In this document: piece by piece, positions 16,654 through 24,854 of the stretch
How the letters are laid out: each line of letters starts with the position of its first letter
Numbering within the stretch: position 1 is the first letter of the stretch
Assembly (NCBI GenBank): GCA_019234815.1
Contig: JAFALA010000009.1
Span: forward strand, 1 to 39,389
Origin: Burkholderiaceae bacterium
GTDB taxonomy: Bacteria; Pseudomonadota; Gammaproteobacteria; Burkholderiales; Burkholderiaceae_C
Direction: 5' to 3'
DNA: 39,389 nucleotides
The notes under the pieces: model-generated
The model's input: the letters and a program-made list of their open reading frames with translations, nothing else
Told to the model about the DNA's origin: nothing
Database searches by the model: none
Position numbers and translations under genes: made by a program

Positions 16654-16717
16654 ATCAGCCCCGAGCCGATCACCGCTTCCAAGAACACGCCGTCCATCCC
16701 ATCAAGAAGGCCGCCCC

Positions 16718-18322
16718 ATGAACACCTTGCAAACCACCAGCGCCAACACAGCCTTGAATGCCAGCCTGCTCAATCTAGACAAGGGCGGCAGCGGCGCAGC
16801 CGGTGCGGAACCCGACACCGGCCTGAACTTTTCGCAAATGCTGCAGGAGCAAAGCATGACGGCGATCAACAGCCTGCAACTGCGCGCCAGCAGCAGCCTG
16901 ATGGGCAGCAGCGACTCTGACGCGGCCAAGGCGAGCCATGCCAATGCGCAGACTTCCGCGCCGCAAATTCCTGCGTCCGCATCGGTCAACGTCTCGACCA
17001 CCGCGCTGCCCAACCTGGTCTCCAACGTCCTGAGCAATGCAACGCCTCAGGCCGCCACGACGGACAATGCACAAGCCGCCAGCGCCGGAAGCAGCGCCGC
17101 GCAGAACGGCAAAACCGCCGCCTCGTCGACATCGAACGGCCAGGCGAACAACCAGTCGAACAACCAGGACGGGGCCGACGCGCAGCCCGCTTCGCCCGAC
17201 ACCGCCAAGTCCGGCAGCACGGCGTCGGCCAGCGGCAATGCCAAAGACAGCAGCACGGCCGGCCGCGCCAAGACCACCAAGAAGTCGGCTGCGCCAGATG
17301 CCGGATCCCCCCCCGCCAACGCTATGGCCACCGCCACGGCCAGCCATTTGCCTACGAATGCCGCCACCGTTTCCAGCGTGGCGGCCAGCTTGGCCAATGC
17401 CAACAGCAGCAGCGCAGGCGGCACCAGCTCGGCGGGCAACGCTGGCAATGCCACGCCCGACGGCACCGCCAGCAGTGCGGCCAGCACCCCAGCCAATGAT
17501 GCGAGCCCCAATGCCGCGGCGAATCCAGGCGACGTCGGAGCGAATCAACAAGCCACCGCCGGTGCGGCCGCCTTGGCCGCCGCAAACCTCGGCGCACCCA
17601 GCAATTCAAGTAATGCAAGCGCTCTCGGCGACACCGCCTTGCAGTCCACGGGCATCGTCGCGGCCGCGAAGGCCGCAGCGAGCAGCCTGGCCGCCGTGGA
17701 CGGCTCCGGCAGCCCGGCTGCGGCCAATGCCAGCGCCAATGCCAACGGGGTCAATGGCGCCGACTTTGGCAGCTTGCTGGCCCTGGCCCAAAGCGGCGCC
17801 GCCGCCACCGCGGCTGGCAACGTCAGCACTGCCACGGGCAACACGGCGGCTGCGCCGGCCACCTACAACATCAGCAGCGCGCCGGGCAGCAGCGGCTTCG
17901 CGTCGGAGATCTCGGCGCGCTTGAGCGTGGCGGCCAGCGACGGCGTGCAACGCGCGCAGCTGCACCTGAACCCTGCCGACATGGGTCCGGTGTCGGTGCA
18001 GATCACGGTGGAAGGCCAGCAGGCGCAGGTGGCCTTCCATGCCGCCCATGCCGACACCCGCAGCGCCCTGGAGAAGAGCCTGCCCGATCTCGCCGCCGCC
18101 TTGCGCGACCAAGGCTTGACGCTGTCAGGCGGCGGGGTCTTCAGCCAATCCCAGGGGAACCAGAGCAATACCGCGGGACAAGGAAGCGGCGGCAGTTCGT
18201 CGGGCTCGACGGCGTCCGTGGCGGCCAGCCGGGGTGCCAGCGCTGACGCCGGCTCGCCGGACGCTGGCACTCAGGTCCGTGCCAGGACGCAAACGCCAGG
18301 CGGGATCGATGTCTTTGCCTGA
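16718..18322 (+). CDS. fliK: Flagellar hook-length control protein FliK
   Basis: FliK measures hook length and switches export specificity at FlhB. The 534-aa product has a long low-complexity body (about 80-400) dominated by Ala, Ser, Asn, Gly and Thr. A conserved Flg_hook domain follows at about 403-480 (QRAQLHLNPADMGPVSVQI, HAADTRSALEKSLPDLAAALRDQG), then another Gly/Ser-rich tail. The body contains many short Ala-Asn-Ser-Ala type repeats and is likely to vary in length between strains. AAGAAGG precedes the ATG. It is the last gene of the fliFGHIJK unit, as a terminator-like hairpin follows. Confidence 0.93.
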   Translation: MNTLQTTSANTALNASLLNLDKGGSGAAGAEPDTGLNFSQMLQEQSMTAINSLQLRASSSLMGSSDSDAAKASHANAQTSAPQIPASASVNVSTTALPNLVSNVLSNATPQAATTDNAQAASAGSSAAQNGKTAASSTSNGQANNQSNNQDGADAQPASPDTAKSGSTASASGNAKDSSTAGRAKTTKKSAAPDAGSPPANAMATATASHLPTNAATVSSVAASLANANSSSAGGTSSAGNAGNATPDGTASSAASTPANDASPNAAANPGDVGANQQATAGAAALAAANLGAPSNSSNASALGDTALQSTGIVAAAKAAASSLAAVDGSGSPAAANASANANGVNGADFGSLLALAQSGAAATAAGNVSTATGNTAAAPATYNISSAPGSSGFASEISARLSVAASDGVQRAQLHLNPADMGPVSVQITVEGQQAQVAFHAAHADTRSALEKSLPDLAAALRDQGLTLSGGGVFSQSQGNQSNTAGQGSGGSSSGSTASVAASRGASADAGSPDAGTQVRARTQTPGGIDVFA

Positions 18323-18373
18323 GGCGGGAAGGATGCGGATGTGAACACCCCGCCGTTTTGCCCCCTTTTTTCT
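18323..18373 (+). terminator. Probable terminator after fliK
   Basis: GGCGGG (from 18323) pairs with CCCGCC (18349-18354), followed by GTTTTG and then a 6-T run. The stem is short and the loop long, so confidence is moderate. It separates the fliF-K and fliL-R units. Confidence 0.5.
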
Positions 18374-18375
18374 GC

Positions 18376-18402
18376 TTGACAGAGGCCATATCTGACAATA
18401 AT
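18376..18402 (+). promoter_or_regulatory. Candidate sigma-70 promoter of fliLMNOPQR
   Basis: There is a perfect TTGACA (18376-18381), then AATAAT (18397-18402) after 15 nt, or TAATCG after 17. The spacing or -10 is imperfect in both readings, as expected of an FlhDC-activated class II promoter. It is about 65 bp before the fliL start. Confidence 0.45.
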
Positions 18403-18466
18403 CGGGAGAAACTGGCCGTGTACAGGCATGTCGCATGTCCACGCCCTACGCATTTGAGGAGTTCTC

Positions 18467-19057
18467 ATGGCCACACCAGCCTCAGCCGCTGATGCCGCCC
18501 CCAAGGGAGGCGGCAAAAAGAAGCTGATCATCATCGTTGCAGCCGCGCTGGTACTGGTACTGGGCGGCGGCGCGGCATTGCTGGTGCTGAAGAAAAAACC
18601 GGCCGAGGAGGGCGACGACGACGCTCCCGCGGCCGTTGAATCCTCCGCCAAGAAAAAAGGCGGGGAACTCAAGGCGCCGACCTTCGTGCCGCTGGACACG
18701 TTCACTGTCAACCTGGCCGACAAGGAAGTCGATCGCTTTGCGCAGATCGGCATCATTTTGCAGGTCGACGACGAGAAGACTTCGGAAACGATCAAGAACT
18801 TCCTGCCCGCCATACGCAACAACATCCTGATGGTGCTGTCCCACAAGACCTCGGGCGACTTGCTGACCCGCGAGGGCAAGGAACAGCTCGCCAAGGAAAT
18901 ATTGCGCGAGTCCTCACGCGCCATGGGCATCGAGCTCGACGATGAAGACGACAGCGGCGCGTCCACCGACGACCAGCCCAAGAAAAAGAAGAAAAAAAAG
19001 GCCGCGGTCGAAAGCCCGATCACGCACGTGCTGTTTTCCAACTTCATCGTGCAATGA
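18467..19057 (+). CDS. fliL: Flagellar basal body-associated protein FliL
   Basis: FliL is a single-span inner-membrane protein around the stator that stabilises it under load. The 196-aa product has a short cytoplasmic start, TM at about 20-41, an acidic/Lys linker, and the periplasmic FliL domain (FVPLDTFTVNLADKEVDRFAQIGIILQVDD). An unusual Asp/Glu stretch and a Lys-run (KKKKKKK region, about 166-176) lie shortly before the end. It has an excellent ribosome binding site (GAGGAG) and heads the fliLMNOPQR unit. Confidence 0.94.
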   Translation: MATPASAADAAPKGGGKKKLIIIVAAALVLVLGGGAALLVLKKKPAEEGDDDAPAAVESSAKKKGGELKAPTFVPLDTFTVNLADKEVDRFAQIGIILQVDDEKTSETIKNFLPAIRNNILMVLSHKTSGDLLTREGKEQLAKEILRESSRAMGIELDDEDDSGASTDDQPKKKKKKKAAVESPITHVLFSNFIVQ

Positions 19058-19091
19058 GCTTCACAGGAGCAGCTTCGCAGGCTGAAGCACC

Positions 19092-20096
19092 ATGAACCAG
19101 CAAATCCTGTCGCAAGACGAAGTCGATGCACTGCTGCAAGGCATCACCGGCGAGAGCCAGAAGCTCGAAGCCGAGGAGGTTCAGCAGGGCGGCATACGCG
19201 AGTACAACCTGGCCAGCCAGGAACGCATCGTGCGCGGGCGCATGCCCACGATGGAAATCATCAACGAGCGTTTTGCCCGCAACATCCGCATCGGCCTGTT
19301 CAACTTCATCCGCAAGAGTCCGGAAGTGGCCATCGGCGGCATCAAGGTGCAGAAGTACAGCGCCTTCCTGCGCGAGATCGTCGTGCCGACCAACTTCAAC
19401 ATCGTGTCGGTCAAGCCCCTGCGCGGCAGCGGCCTGATCGTCTGCGACCCGACGCTGGTGTTCGCCGTGATCGATTCGCTGTTTGGCGGCATCGGCAAGT
19501 TCCACGCCCGCATCGAAGGCCGCGACTTCTCGCCCACCGAGCAGCGCGTCATCATGCGCATGGTCGAGGTCATCACGGCCGAGTACCACAAGGCCTGGCG
19601 CGGCATTTATCCGCTGGAGCTGGAATACCAGCGCTCGGAAATGCAGCCTCAGTTCGCCAACATCGCCACGCCCAGCGAGATCGTCGTCTCGACCTCGTTC
19701 ACGCTGGAAATCGGCGAGACCAGCGGCACCATCTACTTCTGCATCCCCTACTCCACGCTGGAGCCGATCCGGGACGTGCTGTACTCCACCACGCAGGGCG
19801 ACTCCTCCGAGCCGGACCGCCGCTGGGTCAACCTGCTCAAGCACCAGATCCAGTCGGCCGAAGTCGACTTGGTGGCGGAGCTGGGCAGCGCGCCGGCCAC
19901 CGTGGAACAGTTGCTGGCGTTCAAACCCGGCGATTTCATCGAGCTGGACCTGGAGCAACTGATCAAGGCCAAGGTCGACGGCGTGCCCGTCTTCGACTGC
20001 CACTACGGCACCTCCAACGGCAAATACGCCCTCAAGATTGAACAAATGCTGACCGGTGCCACCGAGGGCTGGTTGGGAGCACGCCATGTCACCTGA
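19092..20096 (+). CDS. fliM: Flagellar motor switch protein FliM
   Basis: FliM is the C-ring protein that receives phosphorylated CheY and flips rotation. The 334-aa product has the N-terminal CheY-P-binding motif (LSQDEVDALLQG, about 6-17), a middle CheC-like domain (PTMEIINERFARNIRIGLFNFIRKSPEV, then RGSGLIVCDPTLVFAVIDSLFGG), and a C-terminal SpoA domain (about 255-320). It starts 34 bp after fliL and overlaps fliN by 11 bp. Confidence 0.97.
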   Translation: MNQQILSQDEVDALLQGITGESQKLEAEEVQQGGIREYNLASQERIVRGRMPTMEIINERFARNIRIGLFNFIRKSPEVAIGGIKVQKYSAFLREIVVPTNFNIVSVKPLRGSGLIVCDPTLVFAVIDSLFGGIGKFHARIEGRDFSPTEQRVIMRMVEVITAEYHKAWRGIYPLELEYQRSEMQPQFANIATPSEIVVSTSFTLEIGETSGTIYFCIPYSTLEPIRDVLYSTTQGDSSEPDRRWVNLLKHQIQSAEVDLVAELGSAPATVEQLLAFKPGDFIELDLEQLIKAKVDGVPVFDCHYGTSNGKYALKIEQMLTGATEGWLGARHVT

Positions 20097-20526
20097 TACC
20101 CCCAGCAACGAAGAACAGGACGCGATGGCGGCCGAATGGGCCGCGGCACTGGCCGAGGCCAAGGGCTCCGAAGTCGCCGAGGAGGTTCAAGCGCCTTCTG
20201 AACAGGTGGCGCCGGCCAGCTTCGCGAGTTTTTCGCCCACGCCCGGCAACATGCCGAGCAACGACATCAACATGATTCTTGACATCCCGGTGCAGCTCAC
20301 CGTGGAACTGGGGCGCACGCGCATTCCAATCAAGAACATCCTGCAGCTGGCGCAGGGCTCCGTGGTGGAGCTGGACGCGCTGGCCGGCGAGCCGATGGAC
20401 GTGCTGGTCAACGGCTACCTGATCGCCCAGGGCGAAGTGGTGGTAGTGAACGACAAATTCGGTATCCGCCTGACCGACATCGTGACGCCGTCGGAGCGCA
20501 TGCGCCGCTTGAGCAAGGCCAACTGA
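20086..20526 (+). CDS. fliN: Flagellar motor switch protein FliN
   Basis: FliN is a small C-ring component that with FliM binds CheY-P and docks FliH. The 146-aa product has an acidic/Pro N-terminal extension (about 1-60) and a C-terminal SpoA domain with the family core (ILDIPVQLTVELGRTRIPIKNILQLAQGSVVELD, then DKFGIRLTDIV). The ATG at 20086 is inside the fliM end (11-bp overlap) and has GGGAG 9 nt upstream, so it is preferred to the earlier in-frame start. Confidence 0.95.
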   Translation: MSPDTPSNEEQDAMAAEWAAALAEAKGSEVAEEVQAPSEQVAPASFASFSPTPGNMPSNDINMILDIPVQLTVELGRTRIPIKNILQLAQGSVVELDALAGEPMDVLVNGYLIAQGEVVVVNDKFGIRLTDIVTPSERMRRLSKAN

Positions 20527-20543
20527 ACCAGGCCGGGAGATCT

Positions 20544-20578
20544 GCGCGCATTCACGGCGGAATTTGCAGCGCTTTTTT
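20544..20578 (+). terminator. Possible attenuator between fliN and fliO
   Basis: GCGCGCA (20544-20550) pairs with TGCAGCGC (20565-20572) with one bulged A, followed directly by TTTTTT. It lies between two genes normally in one operon, so it is more likely a partial terminator that lowers fliOPQR expression than a complete stop. Confidence 0.45.
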
Positions 20579-20598
20579 CCCGACCCGGGTGGCCCGCC

Positions 20599-20949
20599 AT
20601 GGTCGACAATGGCGGCACCATGAACAATCAAATGCTGCCCCTGCTCTGGTTCTTGCTGATTTTGGCGCTGATTCCTGTCGCCTTGTGGCTGCTCAAGCGC
20701 ACCCCCATGGGCGGATCGCTGGCGCACGGCCAGATGCGGACCGTGGCCGTGCTGCCCCTGTCGCCCAACCAGAAGCTGGTCACCGTCGAGGTGGGCCAGG
20801 GCGACGACCGCCGCTGGCTGGTGCTGGGCGTGAGCCCCCAGCACATCCAGACCCTGCACACCCTGCCGCCGCAGCCCGAGGCCGAAAAGCCGGCCGGCGG
20901 AAATTTCGCCGAACAGCTGCGCAACCGCCTGACTCGCCATGCGGACTGA
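20599..20949 (+). CDS. fliO: Flagellar biosynthesis protein FliO
   Basis: FliO is a small membrane protein that helps assemble the FliP core of the export gate. The 116-aa product has one TM at about 12-31 ([20 protein letters not shown]) and the short cytoplasmic FliO domain ([20 protein letters not shown], then [17 protein letters not shown]). The start could be 20599, or 20620, which would remove 7 residues; neither has a clear Shine-Dalgarno. It overlaps fliP by 11 bp. FliO is poorly conserved, and the call rests on topology, the domain pattern and position. Confidence 0.88.
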   Translation: MVDNGGTMNNQMLPLLWFLLILALIPVALWLLKRTPMGGSLAHGQMRTVAVLPLSPNQKLVTVEVGQGDDRRWLVLGVSPQHIQTLHTLPPQPEAEKPAGGNFAEQLRNRLTRHAD

Positions 20950-21697
20950 ACGCCTCGCCTTGCTCGCGCTGGGCTTCGCCGCGCTACTGGGCGGCGCGCC
21001 CGCGCTGGCGCAGGCGGCGCCCCCCGCCAGCCTGCCCTTGCTGATTGGCCAGGGCGGCGGCGGCGGCAGCTATTCGGTGCCCATCCAGACCCTGCTCTTC
21101 TTCACCGCGCTCGGTTTCCTGCCCGCGGTGGTGCTGATGATGACGGGCTTCACCCGCATCGTGATCGTGCTGTCGCTGATGCGCCAGGCGCTGGGCACGC
21201 AGGCCTCGCCGCCCAACCAGGTCATCGTGGGCCTGAGCCTGTTCCTGACCTTCTTCGTCATGAGTCCCACCATCGACAAGGTCTACGCCGAAGCCTGGCA
21301 GCCGTACTCCGCGGGGCAGATCGGTTTCGACGAGGCGCTGCAAAAGGCCGAGGTACCGATGCGCAGCTTCATGCTCAAGCAGACCCGCCAGGCCGACGTG
21401 GCCTTGTTCAGCCGGCTGGCCAAGCTCGACCCTGGCGTCAAGCCCGAGGCCGTGCCGTTCAAGGTGCTGGTGCCGTCCTTCGTGACCAGCGAGCTCAAGA
21501 GCGCATTCCAGATCGCCTTCCTGATCTTCATTCCCTTCCTGATCATCGACATGATCGTCAGCAGCGTGCTGATGAGCCTGGGCATGATGATGCTGTCGCC
21601 CGTGATGATTTCGCTGCCCTTCAAGCTCATGCTGTTCGTGCTGGCCGACGGCTGGAACCTGCTGCTGGGCTCGCTGGCCGCGTCCTTCGCAACCTGA
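20939..21697 (+). CDS. fliP: Flagellar export gate protein FliP
   Basis: FliP forms the pentameric core of the type III export channel. The 252-aa product has a cleavable-type signal peptide (about 1-25, ending GAPALAQA), then TM segments with the family blocks [40 protein letters not shown] and [37 protein letters not shown]. The start lies inside fliO (11-bp overlap), indicating coupled translation. Confidence 0.97.
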   Translation: MRTERLALLALGFAALLGGAPALAQAAPPASLPLLIGQGGGGGSYSVPIQTLLFFTALGFLPAVVLMMTGFTRIVIVLSLMRQALGTQASPPNQVIVGLSLFLTFFVMSPTIDKVYAEAWQPYSAGQIGFDEALQKAEVPMRSFMLKQTRQADVALFSRLAKLDPGVKPEAVPFKVLVPSFVTSELKSAFQIAFLIFIPFLIIDMIVSSVLMSLGMMMLSPVMISLPFKLMLFVLADGWNLLLGSLAASFAT

Positions 21698-21713
21698 ATT
21701 CACACCGAACACC

Positions 21714-21983
21714 ATGGATGCACAACAAGTCTTCACCTTCGGCCAGCAAGGCCTCTACGTGCTGCTGATGGTGGCCGGGCCCATCCTGCTGACCGTGCTG
21801 GCGGTCGGCGTGCTGGTCAGCGTGTTCCAGGCGGCCACGCAGATCAACGAGGCGACGCTGAGCTTCGTGCCCAAGATCCTTGCGGCGGTGTTCGTGCTGG
21901 CGGTCGCCGGCCCCTGGATGGTCACGACGCTGGTCGAATACATTCAACGGACGCTGCAGAGCATCCCGCAAGCCGTCGGCTGA
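21714..21983 (+). CDS. fliQ: Flagellar export gate protein FliQ
   Basis: FliQ is an 89-aa protein with two TM helices (about 14-38 and 53-72) that packs around FliP/FliR in the export gate. Conserved features include GPILLTVLAVGVLVSVFQAATQINEATLSFVPK between and across the helices. It starts 16 bp after fliP and has no strong Shine-Dalgarno. Confidence 0.96.
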   Translation: MDAQQVFTFGQQGLYVLLMVAGPILLTVLAVGVLVSVFQAATQINEATLSFVPKILAAVFVLAVAGPWMVTTLVEYIQRTLQSIPQAVG

Positions 21984-22002
21984 AGCGCCTTCACGTCCAT
22001 CG

Positions 22003-22767
22003 ATGATCAGCGTCACTGAAGCGCAGTTGATGCAGTGGCTGCTGCCGCTGCTGTGGCCCTTCATCCGGATGATGGCCCTGCTGACGGGCATGCCGATCTT
22101 CAACCAGGCGGCGGTCAGCCTGCGCCTGCGCATCGGCCTGGCTTTTTTCATTGCCCTGGCGTCACAGGCCAGCCTGCCGCCCACCCCAATCACGCCGCTC
22201 GACAATCTGCCGCTGCTTCTGATGCTGCTGGCCCAGCAGCTGCTGATCGGCGTCTCGATGGGGTTTGCCGTGCGCGTGGTGTTTGCCGTGCTGGAATTCG
22301 CCGGCGAGCTCAACGGCCTGCAAATGGGATTGAACTTTGCCGGCTTCTTCGACCACACCACCGGGACCCAGGGCACCTCCACCGCCAGCTTCTACACCAA
22401 CGTCGTCAGCTTCCTGTTCATCGCCATCAACGGCCACCTGCTGCTGATCCAGGCCCTGGTGCAGAGCTTCCAGGTATTTCCGGTCGGCGACGAGCCTTTC
22501 CATTTCCTGCGCGCAGCTCAACCTCAGGTCTGGGGTGCGGAAATCTTTCGCATGGGTTTGTGGGTGGCCCTGCCGCTGACCAGCATGCTGCTGTTCGTCA
22601 ACATCGTGATGGGTGTGATCGCCCGCGTGGCGCCCCAGATCGGCATTTTTTCCGTGGGCTTCCCGCTCACCATCAGCATCGGCCTGATCGGCATGGCGGC
22701 CACCCTGCCCCTGATGGAAGGGCCCTTCAATGCCGTGCTGGAACGCCTGCTGTCGGCATTCAGCTGA
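22003..22767 (+). CDS. fliR: Flagellar export gate protein FliR
   Basis: FliR is the single FliR subunit that completes the FliP5-Q4-R1 export gate. The 254-aa product has about six TM helices and the family blocks RIGLAFFIALASQ, EFAGELNGLQMGLNFAGFFDHTTGTQGTST (the conserved cytoplasmic loop), and RVAPQIGIFSVGFPLTISIGLIGM. ATG 22003 gives normal family length and is 19 bp after the fliQ stop; the frame is open further upstream but that would overlap fliQ. It is the last gene of the fliL-R run and converges with a response regulator gene 16 bp away. flhB, which often follows, is absent here. Confidence 0.96.
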   Translation: MISVTEAQLMQWLLPLLWPFIRMMALLTGMPIFNQAAVSLRLRIGLAFFIALASQASLPPTPITPLDNLPLLLMLLAQQLLIGVSMGFAVRVVFAVLEFAGELNGLQMGLNFAGFFDHTTGTQGTSTASFYTNVVSFLFIAINGHLLLIQALVQSFQVFPVGDEPFHFLRAAQPQVWGAEIFRMGLWVALPLTSMLLFVNIVMGVIARVAPQIGIFSVGFPLTISIGLIGMAATLPLMEGPFNAVLERLLSAFS

Positions 22768-22783
22768 GGCTTGCGCTCGCCCT

Positions 22784-23431
22784 TCAGCTTGCGACCAGGC
22801 CGTTGCGTATCGCGTAGACCGTCAGCTCCGAGTTGTTTGTCAGCGCCAGTTTCTCGAGCACCCGGGCGCGGTAGACGGAGACCGTCTTCGGGCTGAGCAT
22901 CAGTTCCTCGGCGATGTCGGAAAGACGCTTGCCTGAAGCGATCATCACCAGAGTCTGCAACTCCCGGTCCGAGAGCTTTTGATGCGCCTGCTCGGTGACC
23001 GGCGCCGTCAGGCTCTCCACCAGCATCTGGGCGATTTCAGGCGTCACGTACTTGCGCCCCTGCGCAACGGTGCGCACGGCCTGCACCAGCACCTGCGGGT
23101 CGCCGCCCTTGTTGACATAGCCGAAGGCCCCGGCCCGCAGCGCCCGGATCGCGTATTGGTCTTCCGGATACATGGACACGACCAGCACCCGCAGGCTGCT
23201 GCCCTCGTCCTTGAGCACGTGCATCACGTCCAGGCCGCTGCGGCCGGGCATGTTGATGTCCAGCACCAGCACGTCGCAGGCCTGCTCGTCGCCGAGCGTT
23301 CGCAACAGGCTGCGCAGCTCGCCGTAATCGCCAGCCTCGCCGACCACCTGGATGTCGGACGCATCCGACAAGGTGTCGCGGATGCCGCGACGGATCAGGG
23401 CGTGATCGTCGCAAAGAATCACTTTAATCAT
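22784..23431 (-). CDS. NarL/LuxR-family response regulator
   Basis: The 215-aa product has a receiver domain (about 1-120, phospho-acceptor D58 in VLVLDINMPG, acidic pair D8/D9 in LCDDH, lysine in YVNKGG) and a C-terminal LuxR-type helix-turn-helix (about 150-212: LSDRELQTLVMIASGKRLSDIAEELMLSPKTVSVYRARVLEKL). It should bind DNA when phosphorylated by the kinase gene just upstream, whose stop codon overlaps its ATG (ATGA). An earlier TTG in frame is less likely. Target genes are unknown. Lying between fliR and the che genes, it may regulate motility or join it to another signal. Confidence 0.9.
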   Translation of the reverse strand: MIKVILCDDHALIRRGIRDTLSDASDIQVVGEAGDYGELRSLLRTLGDEQACDVLVLDINMPGRSGLDVMHVLKDEGSSLRVLVVSMYPEDQYAIRALRAGAFGYVNKGGDPQVLVQAVRTVAQGRKYVTPEIAQMLVESLTAPVTEQAHQKLSDRELQTLVMIASGKRLSDIAEELMLSPKTVSVYRARVLEKLALTNNSELTVYAIRNGLVAS

Positions 23432-24591
23432 TCGCTGTCCCAAGCCGACGGATCGTGTTCTCTTGCCATGCTCTCGTCATCAGTCAACCGCGCCGCGGCG
23501 CCCTCTTCCAGCGGCACCGACAGGATCAGGCTGGTGCCCTGCGCATTGCTGCTCAGGTCAACCCAACCGCCTACCGTGGCCGCGCGTTCATGCAAGCCCC
23601 GGATGCCAAAGCTGCCCGCCTTGGCCAGATCGCCCGGGGCGATACCCTGCCCATTGTCGCGGACTTCCAGGGTCAAGACGCCGGAATCGACGCTCAGTTC
23701 GATATCGACTTGCGTCGCCTGGGCATGCTTGGAGATGTTGGTCAGCGCCTCCTGCGCGGTCCGGTAGGCCACCAGCGGCACGCCCGCCGGTAATTGCATC
23801 TGGTCGTCGCTGCTGCGCAAGCGCACCTCGGTGCCGGTGCGCCGCTCGAATCGCGCGGCCATCCACTGCACGGCGGGCACCAGGCCCTGCTCCAGGATGG
23901 CCGGCCGCAGGTCCCGCATGATGCGCTGACTTGCTTCGATGGCGTGGGTCACGGTTTCAAGGGCCGACAGCAGGCGCTGGTTGAGGGGCGCAAATTCCGG
24001 ATTGTCCTGGAGCGCCGGCACATGGCGCTGCATCCAGGCCAGATCAAATTTGATCGCCGTCAACGAACCACCCACGTCGTCGTGGATCTCGCGCGCAATC
24101 GCGGCGCGCTCCATCTCCACGCTGGTCTGCAGATGGCCGGCGAGCTCGTGGAGGCGCTGCTTGCTCTTGAGCAGCTCACGATCGGCCTCGACGCGGGCCC
24201 GCAGGGATTCATTGGCCTCGATCGCATGCATCAACGCGGGGGCCAGGCGCGTCAGGTTGTTCTTGAGGAGGTAGTCCGAAGCGCCATTGCGCATGGCAGC
24301 CACCGCCGTGTCTTCGCCGATCTCGCCGGAGACCAGGATGAACGGCAGCATGCGGTTCGACGCCTTGACCAGCTCCAGCACCTCCAGCCCGGAAAAACCA
24401 GGCAGGTTGTAGTCGGAAATGATGGCGTCCCAGGCTTGAGTCAAACAGCGCTGGACCTCGGACAGGCTGTCGACGCGATGCAGTTCCAGATTCAGGCCGG
24501 ATCGACGCAGTTGGGCTGCGATGAGTTGATGGTCGAGTTCCGAGTCTTCGATATGCAGGACCCGCAGTTTGCGTTCGGGATGAAAAGCCAT
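23428..24591 (-). CDS. Soluble REC-histidine kinase (HisKA_3 type)
   Basis: The 387-aa product has an N-terminal receiver domain (about 8-125, acceptor D60 in IISDYNLPG), a HisKA_3 dimerisation/phosphoacceptor domain with H170 (ERAAIAREIHDDVGGSL), and a HATPase_c domain (N-box QEALTNISKHAQA about 290-302, G-box DNGQGI, then GIRGLHERA). No TM or PAS sensor is seen, so its input is probably phosphorylation of its own receiver by another kinase, or a cytoplasmic partner. HisKA_3 kinases pair with NarL-type regulators, matching the gene it overlaps. The start at ATG 24591 has a weak Shine-Dalgarno. An upstream TATA-poor region carries a perfect sigma-28-like -10 (24744-24751). Confidence 0.9.
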   Translation of the reverse strand: MAFHPERKLRVLHIEDSELDHQLIAAQLRRSGLNLELHRVDSLSEVQRCLTQAWDAIISDYNLPGFSGLEVLELVKASNRMLPFILVSGEIGEDTAVAAMRNGASDYLLKNNLTRLAPALMHAIEANESLRARVEADRELLKSKQRLHELAGHLQTSVEMERAAIAREIHDDVGGSLTAIKFDLAWMQRHVPALQDNPEFAPLNQRLLSALETVTHAIEASQRIMRDLRPAILEQGLVPAVQWMAARFERRTGTEVRLRSSDDQMQLPAGVPLVAYRTAQEALTNISKHAQATQVDIELSVDSGVLTLEVRDNGQGIAPGDLAKAGSFGIRGLHERAATVGGWVDLSSNAQGTSLILSVPLEEGAAARLTDDESMAREHDPSAWDSE

Positions 24592-24679
24592 GGGCCGGAA
24601 GTATGCCAAGTTTGCACGCTGTTGCTGGGCTGAGATTGTGCCCATCCATTGACACGGCAATCGTGCAACAAACCACACC

Positions 24680-24702
24680 CCAGGGTATACACCCACCCCT
24701 GG
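24680..24702. promoter_or_regulatory. Inverted repeat between kinase and cheZ-like genes
   Basis: CCAGGG (24680-24685) and CCCTGG (24697-24702) are separated by 11 nt in the divergent intergenic region (24592-24854), where both transcription units must start. It is a possible regulator site. The arms are short, so chance is not excluded. Confidence 0.25.
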
Positions 24703-24743
24703 TGAGAAATATTCGCCGGTATGGCGGGCCAGACTCGCTTAAA

Positions 24744-24751
24744 TTATCGGC
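24744..24751 (-). promoter_or_regulatory. Sigma-28-like -10 element upstream of the two-component genes
   Basis: On the minus strand it reads GCCGATAA, a perfect FliA -10, about 150 bp before the kinase start. The expected -35 position (CACCGGAG after 11 nt) does not match TAAAG, so it may be chance. Confidence 0.3.
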
Positions 24752-24854
24752 CGAGATGGAAACTCCGGTGCAAAATGCAAGACTTCAACAAATTGTGTAC
24801 TGAGGCCCGGTCCGGTAATGAAGTTGACGATGGACACCCAAGCGTGGAGCCACG

